Source: Rhododendron vialii (Eukaryota; Streptophyta; Magnoliopsida; Ericales; Ericaceae). Taken from it: a DNA stretch of 64,000 nt. Made by a program: the position numbers and the translations under genes. The notes under the pieces are model-generated. The model searched no databases, had not been told where the DNA came from, and saw nothing but the letters and a program-made list of their open reading frames with translations. Of this stretch, positions 1 to 11,476 are shown in pieces (positions within the stretch are counted from its first letter, which is position 1; each line of letters begins with the position of its first letter). The stretch covers positions 1,808,001 to 1,872,000 of the forward strand of contig NC_080558.1 in the NCBI RefSeq assembly GCF_030253575.1. Direction: 5' to 3'.

Positions 1-1065
1 AATCCACTGACTAGATTCTTCAAGAAAGTTCTAGCATCTGACCGAGTGTGTGACCGTGGGAGAACCACGTACCGTGTTTGTTCTGGGCTTTGCTATGACT
101 CCACCAGTGACGAGTACAAGGCCGTTCTAGTGAATTCTTCTCTGACCCCAGGTTATGGTGATGAATCTGTTGCAGTTGGTAGTTTCAGAAGTAAAAGTTG
201 GACGACGATTGCCTTCCCCTACTATGTTCCCTTGTGGGATTCGTGGAATATAATAGTCAACGGAAATCTTCATTGGTTTGCCTCTAAGAACGATTCAGGT
301 ACCGGTGGTTATTTTCTTTCACCCCGTCAAATTATTTACTTGAGAAATGCTACACTTACAACATTTTTTTACAACATGTTTACAACATGGTGACGTGGCC
401 AGGAGACCCACTCACTTTACCCAACCAAAAAAAAACAGGACCGAAGAAAACGAAACAAAACTCTTACCATGTTGTAAATATGTTGTAGAAAAATGTTGTA
501 AGTGTAGCATTTTTGTATTTACTTCGATGCCCATATGGATAAATTCGAGGAGGTACCAATGCCAGAGCCTAGAGGAGAGGATGGAGATATCATTTGTGGA
601 TTAGGAGTTTTGGATGGAAACCTTTGTATGTCTCGCTTGGACCGTCCAGGAAATAGTGAAAACAATGTTGAGGTACTGGTAATGAAAGAATATGCGGTGG
701 CGAAGTCCTGGACTATACTGTTTGTAGTTTCAGATGGTTTAAACTTTGATCTCCATGAGTTGGCGCCCTTAGGTTATACAAAGAATGGTGAATATCTAAC
801 TAGGGTTTCGACATGGAAGTACGTCAGGTATGATAGGCATATAAGAGCATTCAACCCGATTGACAATTCCCATCGGAAAATTACAATTCCAGATGATCGC
901 AGATTTTACATAATTGTGCAAGAGGAAAGTTTGATTACACCAGCTGACTATGGTTGGGAAGAGGAAGATCTGAATGGGGAAGCGACATACGTTGTAAATA
1001 TTTATACTGGTCACTCGTGGAAAATGAAAAAGGGCAGTGATGGACGTTACTGGAGACATGCATAA
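1..1065 (+). pseudogene. FBA-type F-box gene A, 5' cut by window, MITE-disrupted
   Basis: This is the C-terminal two thirds of an F-box-associated (FBA) protein; the F-box itself would lie upstream of base 1. The window opens in the NPLT-RFFKKVLA segment that follows the LWNP motif in the other copies, then shows SGLCYDSTSDEYKAV, VVGSFRSKSWTT and NGNLHWFASKND. At 342-515 a 174-bp inverted-repeat element interrupts the gene and brings an in-frame stop. The host frame resumes at the residues DKFEEVPMPEP and runs through GLGVLDGNLCMSR to the stop at 1065. Element plus target duplication is 183 bp, so frame is kept across it. FBA F-box proteins are expected to be substrate adaptors of SCF ubiquitin ligases. 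This copy is probably non-functional unless the insert is spliced out. Confidence 0.85.
342..515. mobile_element. 174-bp Mutator-like MITE inside F-box gene A
   Basis: The terminal inverted repeats are near perfect: AAATGCTACACTTACAACAT at the left and its reverse complement at the right. The element is flanked by the 9-bp direct repeat TATTTACTT (333-341 and 516-524). Uninterrupted paralogues read straight through this site, for example near 17427. A 9-bp target duplication and a GAGAAATGC-type end fit the Mutator superfamily. No coding capacity is seen. Confidence 0.88.
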
Positions 1066-2470
1066 ATTCTTGAAGAGGAACAACATGGATGGAGGGCCAA
1101 TTACCTGAAAGAATGCGAATCAAATTCGGAATTCAGAGGACAAATTTTTATTTTTTTCTCATTATCTATCTTTTTTTCTCTAATTTTCATGGAATTTTTG
1201 ATTGTTTTATACAGCTAAATGGGTTTTCGTTTCATTTCCTTTTTCTTGTATATATCGATCTGATGTTATTCATCATTGTCAAAGATGAATTAAATTTCTT
1301 TTTTGCAGATAAAAAAAATGATATTATTTACATAATTCTTTGAGAATGTAAGCTAAAATGAGGTTCTTTTTTGTTCTTCATATGATATATGCACTTGGAA
1401 TTTATTAACAGAACGAATCAATTCAGATAACCTGTTGTAGCTACCAAGCGATCTTGTTCGACACGTTATTTCTTCAAGAAAAGCTCCCATCTAGGATCAC
1501 CACAAGTATTTGAGAAGAGATAGTTTGTGATTCTCATAGTACGTATCTCGTCCTCGTAATTTTGGAATTAGAGTTTCTTCTCAGCCAATCTCTTTAGTGC
1601 CTCTTCCGCGGATGCATGCCTCCCCTCCTTCCTACGTCTTATCTTGTCTCGGGTGAGATCTTTGATTTGGTCTCCGGTAGTGTACGTACTCCCACGCGAT
1701 AAGGGCACAAAATAGCTTTGTGTTTTTGTTATTTTCAGCTTTCTTTGATGCGGACCTGTTTAGAATGCTTATGCGAAAATGGAATCGTGTGTCATTTTTG
1801 TGGTTAATTCCCTTATTATTCTGATGATTCTCCAGAAGGACTTGATCATGGATGCAGTACCGGTTTTGGTCTCATTCTGGCATGCACGTTCTTCTTCAAG
1901 TCGATATCGGTCTGGTAATTTCATTTTGTACTGATTTTGTTGTTTGTAATGAGGGGTAAGTTTTATTGATTGTGTTAGTCTGTGCTATGTTATCTCCCTT
2001 TGGCGAATGTTGTGTGGACTATGGGATTGGTTCTCAAGAAAAGTGAAGTGAGGTGAAGTAAAATAAAGATAATTTTTTTTTTGTGTTTTTTTAATAAGAA
2101 AACAAGTATTCCTTCATTTTGGCAAGACCTATTTTGTAAGAAAATATTTTTCAGTGAAAAAGTTGAAGTTGTGAGTCATACAACTTTCCGGTAATTGAAC
2201 ACACAGAAAGCTTTTGGAAAGTTGATTTTCCTATCCTTTCTCATCCTTTCCATATAATTGAACGGGGCCAAATGGGTTTGAGGTAGCATGTAATTGTCTG
2301 GGTGTGTGAGTGACAACTTTCTAATTGGGATGCATATGGCCCGTTGTGATGCCGTTTTTGCCTCTTGGTCCTGATTACTCTTTGTAATTTGTTTCCAATG
2401 TTAGTATAGTTTTTTTGATTATTAAAAACAATGTTGTTAATTCTCATGGAGCATACAAATTCCTCCTGCA
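1066..2470. other. 3' flank of F-box A, partly repeated
   Basis: No gene is seen. The part at about 2265-2420 resembles sequences downstream of the other F-box copies (about 6300-6450 and 13960-14100), sharing the GGTAGCATGT and GTTGTAATTTGTTTC segments. The stretch 2010-2260 is absent from those flanks and is probably a small insertion that I could not delimit. Confidence 0.5.
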
Positions 2471-2815
2471 GCTTGACTGCCTAATTGGCATTATCGTGAG
2501 AGACAGTACGTGGTGGATTAGCTAGTTTATGGCGCGTTGGTAGAATTTTGGCATCTTCAGCCATCTCGGTTGAAGCATGGGCTCTTCGGATTGCTTGCCT
2601 CACTGCTCTGGAAATGAACTGCTCGGAAGCAATTTTTGAATCCGACTGCCTGAAGCTAATTAACTGTTTTAAAGATCCAAAATCCCCTGGCCCTTGGGTA
2701 ATCGGTGCTGTGGTGGATGATATTAAGAAGTACTGGGCAAAATCTTGGAACTGGGCTTTCATGTGGTGTTGCAGAGAGAGCAAAGTTGATCATTGGTTAG
2801 CGTCTAAATGTTGAG
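2470..2815 (+). pseudogene. LINE-type RNase H domain remnant
   Basis: The translation contains VEAWALRIACLTALEM, IFESDCLKLINCF and a terminal DHWLASKC. These match the order of the RNase H (RVT_3) domain that ends plant LINE ORF2 proteins: a glutamate helix, an ESD aspartate motif, then the ...HWLA end. A piece of the GIIVRDS strand lies just upstream at about 2483-2505 in a broken context. The start of the domain and all of the reverse transcriptase are missing. It is a 5'-truncated relic rather than a host gene. Confidence 0.7.
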
Positions 2816-3083
2816 AAAGTCTATATAATACACACTCCTTAAAAGTGTGTACTATATGCACATATTTTATGGTTTATTCATACCATTTTAGTATGTGTAT
2901 CGTTACTTTTGTTCTAAAACTCATAACTTTTTAGCAATACAATTCGTAATATTTTCATTAGGATTCATAACATTTTTAGAATTCGTAACTTTTATACTAA
3001 AATCGTAACTTTTTAGCAATACGATTTGTAACATTTTTTCTAGGATTCATAACATTTTGGGGGTGTGTATTGTAGTCTTTCCC
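2813..3083. mobile_element. 271-bp Mutator-like MITE (TACACAC family), copy 1
   Basis: The ends are inverted (GAGAAAGTCTA...AATACACAC and GTGTATTGTAGTCTTTCC) and the element is bounded by the 9-bp direct repeat CTAAATGTT (2804-2812 and 3084-3092). The interior consists of imperfect repeats of CGTAACTTTTTAGCAATACG and ATTCATAACATTTT. Relatives lie at about 35240-35505 and 42702-43460. The 9-bp duplication fits Mutator. Confidence 0.85.
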
Positions 3084-3320
3084 CTAAATGTTTTAGTAGA
3101 AATTTTGTTTGTTAGCCAGGATGTATTTCGTCTGGGCTTGAAATTTTGATCTGCAATTATGTATTCCGCTAATTTTTATTCTATATAAATATGATCTCAT
3201 AAAAGAAAAAGAAACATGTTGTTCCTTTATTGTTGGGATGGCTTATTTAGTGCCCTTAGGCATTTCCACATGAACCAAACTTCTACTTTACCAAAAGCCA
3301 AAAAAAAAAAAAAAAAATTA

Positions 3321-3591
3321 CTCCCTCCGTCCCTTTTTAAGTGTCCTGCTTCGTAATTCCAACTTATTAAAAGAACATCATCATTATACCTTTCACATCA
3401 ACTTTTTCCTCCACTTTCCCTACTTACCCATCATCATTACACTTTTACTCACTTACTTTTTAAAAAGAAATATACTTTTAGGGATAAAATAGACAATACA
3501 CCAACTTTTACCTACTAACTTTACAAAATGGACACTTATTAAGAGACAGCCCAAAATGAAATACTGGACTCTAAAAAAGGGACGGAGGGAG
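3321..3591. mobile_element. Stowaway-type MITE, 271 bp
   Basis: The classic CTCCCTCCGTCCC terminus at 3321 is matched by GGGACGGAGGGAG ending at 3591. TA dinucleotides flank both ends. This is the signature of Tc1/mariner-derived Stowaway MITEs. No coding capacity is seen. Confidence 0.92.
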
Positions 3592-3593
3592 TA

Positions 3594-4006
3594 CGAAAGA
3601 TGAAAAAAATCAAACAGTTGTTTTTTTTTTCTTTCTAAAAGTTGTCTTATATGAACTTTTTTTAACATCGTTCACATTTTTATAATTTTTTGATTCCTCT
3701 CGCTGAGATGAATGATTAATTCAAAAAAATAAGACAAAAAGTTCGACAAAAAGTTGCAAAAAATAAAAAAAATACCGGAAAAGTTTTAGACAAAAAAAGT
3801 TTACAAGAACTTTGTTCGTTATTAATATTTCTACAATCACTGGTTGTTGAGTTTGATTTAGTTGTTGTAAACTTTCACATAACTAACGCGTGTACTATGC
3901 CATTGTTAAAATTTAATGAAATTTTTTAGATTTATGTCATATTTTTTGGATTAATTATCCATCTCAACGAGAGGACTCTAAAAAGTAAAAAAAAATTTAT
4001 TTGTGT
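3594..4006. other. AT-rich spacer
   Basis: No gene or complete element is recognised. Part of this stretch forms loose inverted repeats (for example TTGATTCCTCTCGCTGAGAT near 3691 against an ATCTCAACGAGAGG segment near 3961), which suggests a degraded inverted-repeat element. Confidence 0.4.
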
Positions 4007-6722
4007 CTACGCAAATAATGTGTCTACTCATGATCCCCTGCCATTCTGTTTACACTTTGAAGCAATTCTAATATATAGAGGAACAATTTTTTTTTATGAC
4101 TCAGGTGTTCGGATCAGCTTATGCGTGCCTTAATTGATCCTGTGGGCCTAATTTCACTGCCCACTTGCGAGAAGCCCAATTAAATACTAAACAATTGCTT
4201 CATATAAATTGACCCCAAAAGAGTTGATAAACCCTTTGGGAATATGGGGGAGCAATTTCAATCTGATTTCATATACCTGAACTTGTAAGGAAATCTTAAA
4301 AATTCCACAATAATGTATTAATTATGTGGGGTTTTATATTTTAATTTATAGGGGAATATTATTTTTTTTTTCCCTGAAAAAGGTAGACACGGTAATTACA
4401 CTTAAAGCTAACCCTAACATGCCGACTATCTTTATATCTAACGATACATATAGCAGTAGCCTCCTCCTTCATCTTCTTAAAAAAGAGAACAATGGAAAGG
4501 AAGAGAAATAGGGTTCCGGATCCGAGAAGTAGGTCAGCGGAAAGAAAAAGGAGGGGGAGGAAGGAAAAGAACTACACATCAGAAGCAGAATCATGTTTTC
4601 CAAACATTATTCTTCCGGAAGACATCGTCGTCGAAATCCTCTCGAGATTATCCCTCGGTTCTCTTGCCCGATTCACCTGCGTTTCCAAGCAATGGTGTTC
4701 TTTGATCTCTAATAGATGCACCACGAGATCACCGACAGTTCTCCTTATATCCAAGTCGAGAGCATATTCCTTTTCACCTCACTCCCTTGACAGGAACCAC
4801 CGAAAAGAAGTTCATGCGAAAAGTGTTTATGTTCCTTGGAACAAGATTGAAAAATACATTAACAAGTTTAGAATATTGGGATCATGTAACGGTTTGCTGC
4901 TTATGCATATAGACGAGGACGTGTTCTTGTGGAATCCATCGACTACATTCTTCAAGAAAATGCTAGCATATGAAGAATTGCGTGATCAGGGCTACGGTGT
5001 TTGTTCCGGGCTTTGCTATGACTCCACCAGTGACGAGTACAAGGCCGTTCTTGCGCTTGCCCATGAAACTCCAGATTACGGCGGTGAATTCGTTGTGGTT
5101 GGTAGTTTTAGAAGCAAAAGTTGGACAGTGATTGACTTCCCCTACATGCTACCTTCAGAGAATATGGGGCCCATAGTCAATGGAAATCTTCATTGGTTTG
5201 CTTCTCATAAGAACGATTTAGTTAGTCGATTCTTTTCACCCCATCAAATTATTTTCTTTAATGCACAATTGGATAAATTCGAGGAGGTACCAATGCCAAA
5301 GCCTATAGGAGAGGACGGAGATATCCTTTGTGGATTGGGAGTTTTAGATGGATGCCTTTGTATGTCTCGCTCGGACTGTCCAGGTGATTGGAAAAGCAAT
5401 GTTGAAGTATTAATAATGAAAGAATACGGTGTTAAAAGTTCTTGGACTATTTTGTTCGCAGTTTCAGATGACCGTTTTGCCTTTACACTTCATCGTCCAT
5501 TGGTGCCATTAGGTTATACAAAGAATGGTAGAGTTCTTATTAAAGTTAACTACCGGGGTGGTTATATAAGGGCATTCGATCTGACTGACAAATCCCACAG
5601 GAGAATTTCAATACCAGAGCATCACTATTTACATGTTATTGTGCACGAGGAAAGTTTGATTACACCTACGGACTATAATTGGGAAGAGGAAGATCTGAAA
5701 GGGGTAGCAACATACGTGCAAGATAGTTCTCACTCACGGAAAATGATCATGAAAAAAGGCGGCAGAGGTGGTTACTGGAGGAGCTTGGATTACAGGATGA
5801 GCTTGAATTACGAGATCATGAGCTCAGAATGCGAATCAGATTCGGAATAAAGAGAGTGAGTGATTTGTGGTTAGGGGCGAAGCTGGTGATGTTAATAGCT
5901 CGTTCTCTTTTATCTCTTTCTTCTTTAATCTTCACCATAACTTGGATTCGTTAGACAACAAGTAGTTTTTTCATTGGCATTTTTTTGTTCTTACAAATCT
6001 TTGAAAAGGATTACAAATTACGATTCAACGGATCAATGGGCACAACGGCATACCAACCCAAGAACCAAATCGAACACCTGCTGAAACAACCCAAATAAAC
6101 TACAACCAAAACAACCTAAAGCCGAAAGAAACAAATCGAAGCTCAAAGAACAAACCGAAGGGTTGTTATCTAGCTCCCTGACCGGAAACACCAAAAAATA
6201 AACGAAAAACCGAACACAAAAAAGGACGGCTCTAAGTTACGAATTTTGTGGCTGACTGTTTACGATTGCTTTAATACACAACTGGGTGTTGTTATGTTAT
6301 CTCCCTTTGGGTCTCAGCCTCTCAGGTAGCATGTGATTTTTCGGGTGCGTGAGTACGTGTCAATATAGTTGGGATGCATTTGATCCACAGTGACACCGTT
6401 TTTGCCTGTCTCCCGCTTAATCGTTGTAATTTGTTTCTGCAAAAAAGGAATGCCATTCCCTTATTGTGGGAGGGCTTAGATATAGTGCCCTTAGGCATTC
6501 CATGTGCCCTAAGCCTCTACTCCAGCACACATGGATGTTGAATTAATATATTTAAATAATTTTCCCATCGTTAATTGCAACTCTAGAATATTACGAAGTA
6601 TTAAAAAAAATAGATTCCATGATATCCTTCTCTATGTATTCGGATTGGTCACATTTCTCTTTATCGAGAAATCAAAGTAGCCATAATGGAAGCCTGGACG
6701 TTGTAGACAATTATAGACTTTG
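4007..6722 (+). repeat. Tandem segmental unit carrying F-box gene B
   Basis: This block is closely similar to 10996-14378 from before the promoter, through the gene, into the 3' flank with its GGGCTTA...CCCTTAGGCATTCCA segment and the following ...AAGTAGCCATAATGGA stretch. The second unit differs mainly by a 648-bp MITE. The two blocks define a direct duplication with a period of about 7 kb. Confidence 0.8.
4492..5850 (+). CDS. FBA-type F-box protein B (452 aa), intact
   Basis: The product is predicted to be the substrate-recognition subunit of an SCF (Skp1-Cullin-F-box) ubiquitin ligase. The F-box spans about residues 38-76 (ILPEDIVVEILSRL, then FTCVSKQWCSLIS). The F-box-associated region runs from about residue 126 to 400 and includes GSCNGLLLMHIDEDVFLWNP, SGLCYDSTSDEYKAV, VVGSFRSKSW, NGNLHWFAS and GLGVLDGCLCMSR. 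The first 27 residues are very rich in Lys and Arg and look like a nuclear localisation signal; the C-terminus is acidic. The ATG at 4492 is preferred because it precedes the basic stretch conserved in copies C and D. No intron is needed. The target protein cannot be inferred. Confidence 0.93.
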   Translation: MERKRNRVPDPRSRSAERKRRGRKEKNYTSEAESCFPNIILPEDIVVEILSRLSLGSLARFTCVSKQWCSLISNRCTTRSPTVLLISKSRAYSFSPHSLDRNHRKEVHAKSVYVPWNKIEKYINKFRILGSCNGLLLMHIDEDVFLWNPSTTFFKKMLAYEELRDQGYGVCSGLCYDSTSDEYKAVLALAHETPDYGGEFVVVGSFRSKSWTVIDFPYMLPSENMGPIVNGNLHWFASHKNDLVSRFFSPHQIIFFNAQLDKFEEVPMPKPIGEDGDILCGLGVLDGCLCMSRSDCPGDWKSNVEVLIMKEYGVKSSWTILFAVSDDRFAFTLHRPLVPLGYTKNGRVLIKVNYRGGYIRAFDLTDKSHRRISIPEHHYLHVIVHEESLITPTDYNWEEEDLKGVATYVQDSSHSRKMIMKKGGRGGYWRSLDYRMSLNYEIMSSECESDSE

Positions 6723-7311
6723 AGGTAACCCGAAGGGTTTGGCCAAGTAGTCATGCTCGAAAACTTAGGGGTTTGCTTTCTTTTAAAGTTTCAAGTTCAC
6801 TTGAAACTTCTGATGGGCTTTCAACTTTTTTTTGGAGTTATTCCATAAAAAGCTTTGCTCTGATTTTATTTGGATTTCTCACAAGTTGGTGATGGGATTA
6901 GTTCCCCAAAACTAATCGAGGTGCGGGTAAACTAGCACGGAGTTGTAAAACAAAAAAGTACAGATTTCGAGGTATTTGCATATTCAAGATATAGATTAGG
7001 TTATAGCTAGATTAGGCCATAGATCGATTAAGCTTAACCTTGTTTCAATAATCCAATGGGATGTTTTAATAATAAAAAAATATTCTGGGTTTACAAGAAA
7101 CGAGTTTTCGATCCAAATATTTGAGTGGTGCTACAGTTTCCGACCAAAAGGGTTCCCGATCGGGATCTCGACGCTCCGTTGGGCACATTTCAGTCACTAG
7201 ACGGTCGATCCGAGCAGTCCAAAAATTCTAAAAAAAAAAACCTAGTGGGCCATCGCGAGAATCAACGGCATCCGATGTGTGTAGGTGCTCGATCCAAACA
7301 CTCTATGTTTT

Positions 7312-7359
<48 letters not shown>

Positions 7360-7571
7360 AAAACGGTATATAATTTCGTCCTATATAAATATATGATCTT
7401 GTAATAAAAAAGAATTAAACATGTTGTTCCCTTATTGTTGGGATGGCTTATTTAGTTATTTAGTGGCCTTAGGCATTGCCACGTGACCCAAACTTCTACT
7501 TTACCACACAATATTGATGTGGAATTCGTACATTTACAATCAATTTTTCCATTTTCGTAGATAATAAGAAG
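5851..7571. other. 3' flank of F-box B and spacer
   Basis: No gene is seen. The first 870 bp match the flank downstream of F-box C. A (TA)n run at about 7316-7355 sits between GTTTTTGTG and CACAAAAAC and forms a perfect palindrome. A repeat of the F-box flank (TTATTGTTGGGATGGCTTATTTAGT) recurs at about 7430. Confidence 0.5.
7314..7369. repeat. (TA)n microsatellite within a palindrome
   Basis: About 20 TA units are flanked by GTTTTTGTG on the left and CACAAAAAC on the right, so the whole stretch can fold back on itself. Confidence 0.9.
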
Positions 7572-8868
7572 GGAGACTTAAAGAATAGTCCTCGGGTTCT
7601 ACTCTTTGTAAGTTTTCATCCGGCACTTTTTGAACTATTATGTTTTCATCCTTTTAAATGGTGAATTACCTATATTACCCTTTTTATAAGATATTCATAT
7701 GTAGGTGTATATTTCCTTCCTACATTAGTGGAATTCTAATAATTATAGTCACCTAAAATCGTGGGTTGATTTATGGATAGAAATGGGGGGAATTTTCAAA
7801 ATTTAATTTAATGGATATATACTAAACCATTCTCTCCTTAATTTCGTAAATTTTTAAATTCTTAATTTTTGTGACATTTGGTAAATTCTTAATTTTCGTG
7901 AATATGGTTCGACCAATTTCACGGAAATTCATGATTTATTTAAAAAATATGAATACACTTTATTCATGAAAACACAATGAATAAATTAATTAGAAAAAAA
8001 TGAATAAATTAATTGAAAAACATGAATACTCCATGATTTTAATCGATCATGAAAAAATGAATAAATTAATCAGCCATGTTTTTCATGAATACACCATGAA
8101 AAACATAAGTACACCATGTTTTATTCATGAAAAACAAAGATAAAAAATATGAAAATCATGTTTATTCATGATTCACAGTCCCTAATTTGAATCCCAATAT
8201 TATTTTTTACCACAACAATATTATTGTACACATAAAGAATTTGTAACAAAACATGACACATAAGTTACATATAGACAAGATTACTTTAATTGGAAGCACT
8301 GAATAGTTTCTCTTCTTTCTGTTCTATGCATTTGGAAGCACTTGATATACTCCATGGAGGAAGGCGACAAGCAGATCAAATTGACGGCAACCCGAATCCG
8401 CAATGAAAAATAGATTAAGGGTGTACAACAACGGCGGCAATGGCGATTAGTTGATCGGCGACGGTGACTGATTGATCGGCGAAGTGGTGATGGAAGGTGA
8501 GGCCGTCGACCGAGGTCGCTGGGGGATGGCGAAGGGATCCCGCTTGCGTCCCGCTGCAGCAAATTGAAATGGAATTTTAGGGGGGGGGGGGGGGGGGGTG
8601 GGGAATCCCTAATTAGGGGTGGGGCGGTTTTAATTCATTGCCCAAATTTTTGGGATTCAAATTAGGGATGATTATCCTAAAATTAGGTTAGAGGACCTTC
8701 AAAATTATTTTTTGGTCCCCAAAGTCCATGCCTATATATACATATATTATATATAGAAAGGGCAATCCTGGAATTATTTAAAAGTGGGGATGAAAACATA
8801 ATTGTTCAAAAAGCACCGGATGAAAACTTACGAGGGATGAGATTTGAGGATGAATATTTAAAAACTCC
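7572..8868. mobile_element. About 1.3-kb non-autonomous DNA transposon with long TIRs
   Basis: The left end (shared segment TAAGTTTTCATCCGG followed by ...TTATGTTTTCATCC) is mirrored by the right end over roughly 100 bp; the reverse complement of 8760-8868 carries the same segments in the same order. The outer flanks AATAAGAAG and AATAACAAG agree at 8 of 9 positions, which hints at a Mutator-type duplication, although two extra bases lie at the right edge. The interior is AT-rich with repeated ATGAATAAATTAAT-like motifs and an 18-bp G run near 8580. No transposase is seen. Confidence 0.7.
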
Positions 8869-9957
8869 TAAATAACAAGCATGTATAAAAATAAAAACGA
8901 TAAATACTTTTTTTTTTTTTAATTAGAAACCATAAATCCTTCGGTATGTATTCATTCGGTCTACTGACTACTAGCTATGTTGGTAACATTTTTCTAATCA
9001 AGAAATCGCAGTAGCCATAATGTAGGCTGGGACCAGTGGCAGAGGCTTTACGGTTTAGTTTGGATGGTGAAAATCTCAAGGATAAATGAGAATGCGATGC
9101 CTTATTCGCATGATTCTGACATTTGAAAAATACATGAATATTATGAATGTGATGTCATATTTCCTTTATTGCAATGTTTCGAAGAGACAATAATATGAGT
9201 TTCAATATTCTTGATGAAATATTTATTCTGCCGCTAGGCCCTGCCTCCATTATGGCTACTTCAAATTAGGGAGAGCCGGTGGCACAGTGATGTAGGGCGT
9301 GTATGAATTACAGAATAATCGTGCAGCAAGGAAATCACAAACGATAGCAGTTAGAGAAAATGCTATCTAGACTCTTTTAATTTTAATAATAATCAACAAC
9401 TGTCTTGCCCAGAACAACTTATTAAATAGTAGAGAAAACCCTAACCCTAATTGATTTGCCCCAAACCGGAATCCGAATCAATTAATGACGAAAATTATCA
9501 AAAACGGAAAAATTCTGAATAATAACAAACCGAAAAATAGAGGAAATTCTAAGACATCTCCCAAAAAAATGGCTTAATTCGAATTTTCCTTACCCAAGTT
9601 TTAAGCAGATCAAATCTTTACTTAAACGGCAAATTTGGGCTTTTTAAACCCTAAACGGCTAAAAAACACACGGCACATAGCCTTTGACCATTGGACCATT
9701 TCGGATCGAACCCATATATATGGGCCCGTCGCTTAATTCCTCAGTTGCGTATTTACGGTTTTGCCATTCTAAGCTTAAAATGCCTAAGATACTCCTCCGC
9801 TATGGCATCTGCATCACACACACCACCCTCAGGTCTTAACCTCCCAAAACTAAAGAACCGTTGCTTCATTTCGTAAACCCCCACCAATTTTAACGGCTAG
9901 GTTTTGGCTATTGTTCGTGACTGATTACCCTTTGAAAACACGTATATTTGAGTTATT
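8869..9957. other. Spacer without recognisable gene
   Basis: A further copy of the F-box flank segment (CTACTAGCTATGTTGG ... AAGTAGCCATAAT form) lies at about 8960-9030. The rest shows no convincing coding sequence or bounded element. Confidence 0.45.
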
Positions 9958-9970
9958 GTGCTTGATTAAT

Positions 9971-10329
9971 GAGTCCGGATCCCATAAGAGATCCCGTACG
10001 GCTTTACCGTGCGGGACTCCCCTTTCCCGAGCGAATTGCGACGATTCGAGCCATTCAAAGTGATCAGATTGTGATTTTAAAAATACCCGTGAGAAATTGG
10101 CAAAAAAAAATGATCGGGAAGGGCTTGATCCGAATAGTTTTTTATTGAACGGTTCAGTAAAAAATTGTTCGGATCAAGCCTTTTCCGATCATTTTTTTGT
10201 TGTTGATTTCTCACGGGTACCCATAAAATCACGTTCTGATCACTTTGACAAGCTCGGATCATCACAATTCACTTGGGAAAGGGAAATCCCGCATGGTAAG
10301 GCCGTGTGGAATCCCTCATTGGATCCTAA
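9971..10329. mobile_element. Fold-back element, copy 1 (359 bp)
   Basis: Left and right halves are long inverted repeats around a centre near 10150. ATCGGGAAGGGCTTGATCCG on the left pairs with the CGGATCAAGCCTTTTCCGAT form on the right. The direct repeat GTGCTTGATTAAT flanks it (9958-9970 and 10330-10342). Two related elements lie at about 15390-15700 and 15745-16048. Short reading frames inside are by-products of the palindrome. Confidence 0.8.
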
Positions 10330-10342
10330 GTGCTTGATTAAT

Positions 10343-10995
10343 TTTAGAACACGTATATTGGGTTTGTTTGGGTTCTTTTTGGTAAGGTCCAAGTAGTTTC
10401 TAGGAACGTGTTCATTTGGGGCCTGGCCCTTTTGGGTGTTTTTGGGCTTAGTCCCATTTCTTTTCCTTCTTCATCCAACTCTTGGTCTGATTCCCTTCCC
10501 CCTCTCTCACTTGATGTACTATTTATCAAGTGTTCGTAATAAAAAAAATTTGCCGATTAAAAAAAATTTTAACCTTTTTTTAATAGTGAAATGGGATATT
10601 TTAATCAAGAAGATCACAAAAAAAAACTGAGTTTACAAGCATTGAGTTTTCGACCCCAAAATTTTCTTAAATTTAAGGGCCCCAGAATTCTATGGTACAC
10701 AAAAGTAAGATTATCAACTTCATCCAACAAATTAAGGCCAACCCATTCTAAAGTTTTGGTTCTGAGAAACAGAAACAAAAAGATAAAGAAATATTTTGAC
10801 CCAAAGTTCGACCCCATAAAACAACAACAAAAGCTTCTTGGTCCATATTTTGTTCTTCAGTTAGAAAGCTCGAAGAAACAGTAAAAAAGAGCACACCAAT
10901 TTTTTTACCTAGTAAAAAAATACTAAATCGTTCTAGAAAGGGAAAATAAGTATTTACTTTTTAAGAAGGTAATTTCAAGTTAAAAAATATTTTTT
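10343..10995. other. Spacer between fold-back element and F-box unit C
   Basis: This stretch is AT-rich. Part of 10580-10680 resembles 7050-7120 (the GGGTTTACAAGAAACGAGTTTTCGA motif area), so it is probably diverged F-box 3' flank. No gene is seen. Confidence 0.4.
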
Positions 10996-11476
10996 CTACG
11001 CAAATAATGTATCTAATCATGATCCCCTGCCACTCTGTTTATACTTTGAAGCAATTCTAATATATAGGGGAACAATTTTTTTTTTTTGATGACTCAAGTG
11101 TCCGGGTCAGATTACGCGCACCTTAATTGATCATGTGGGCCTAATCTCACTGTCCACTTGCGAGAAACCTAATTAAATCCTAAACAATTGCTTCATATAG
11201 ATTGGCTCTAAAAGAGTTGATAAACGCCTTTGGAATATGGGTGAGCAATTTCAATCTGATTTCATATACTTGAACTTGTAAAGAAATCTTAAAAATTCCA
11301 CAATAATGTATTAATTATTTGGGGTTTTATACTTTAATTTATAGGGGAGTTTTTTTTTTTTCCCTTGAAAAGGTAGACACGGTAATTAAAGCTAACCCTA
11401 ACATGCCGACTATCTTTATATCTTACGATACATATATATAGTAGTAGCCTCCTCCTTCTTCTTAAAAAAGAGAACA

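Noticed and set aside
8281-8562. Minus-strand frame of 93 codons as a gene
   Set aside because: It sits inside the 1.3-kb inverted-repeat element and shows no recognisable motif, only Arg/Ser/Pro-rich sequence.
10077-10396. Overlapping frames on both strands at 10.1-10.4 kb
   Set aside because: The two translations resemble each other because the region is a palindrome; this is a fold-back element, not a gene pair.
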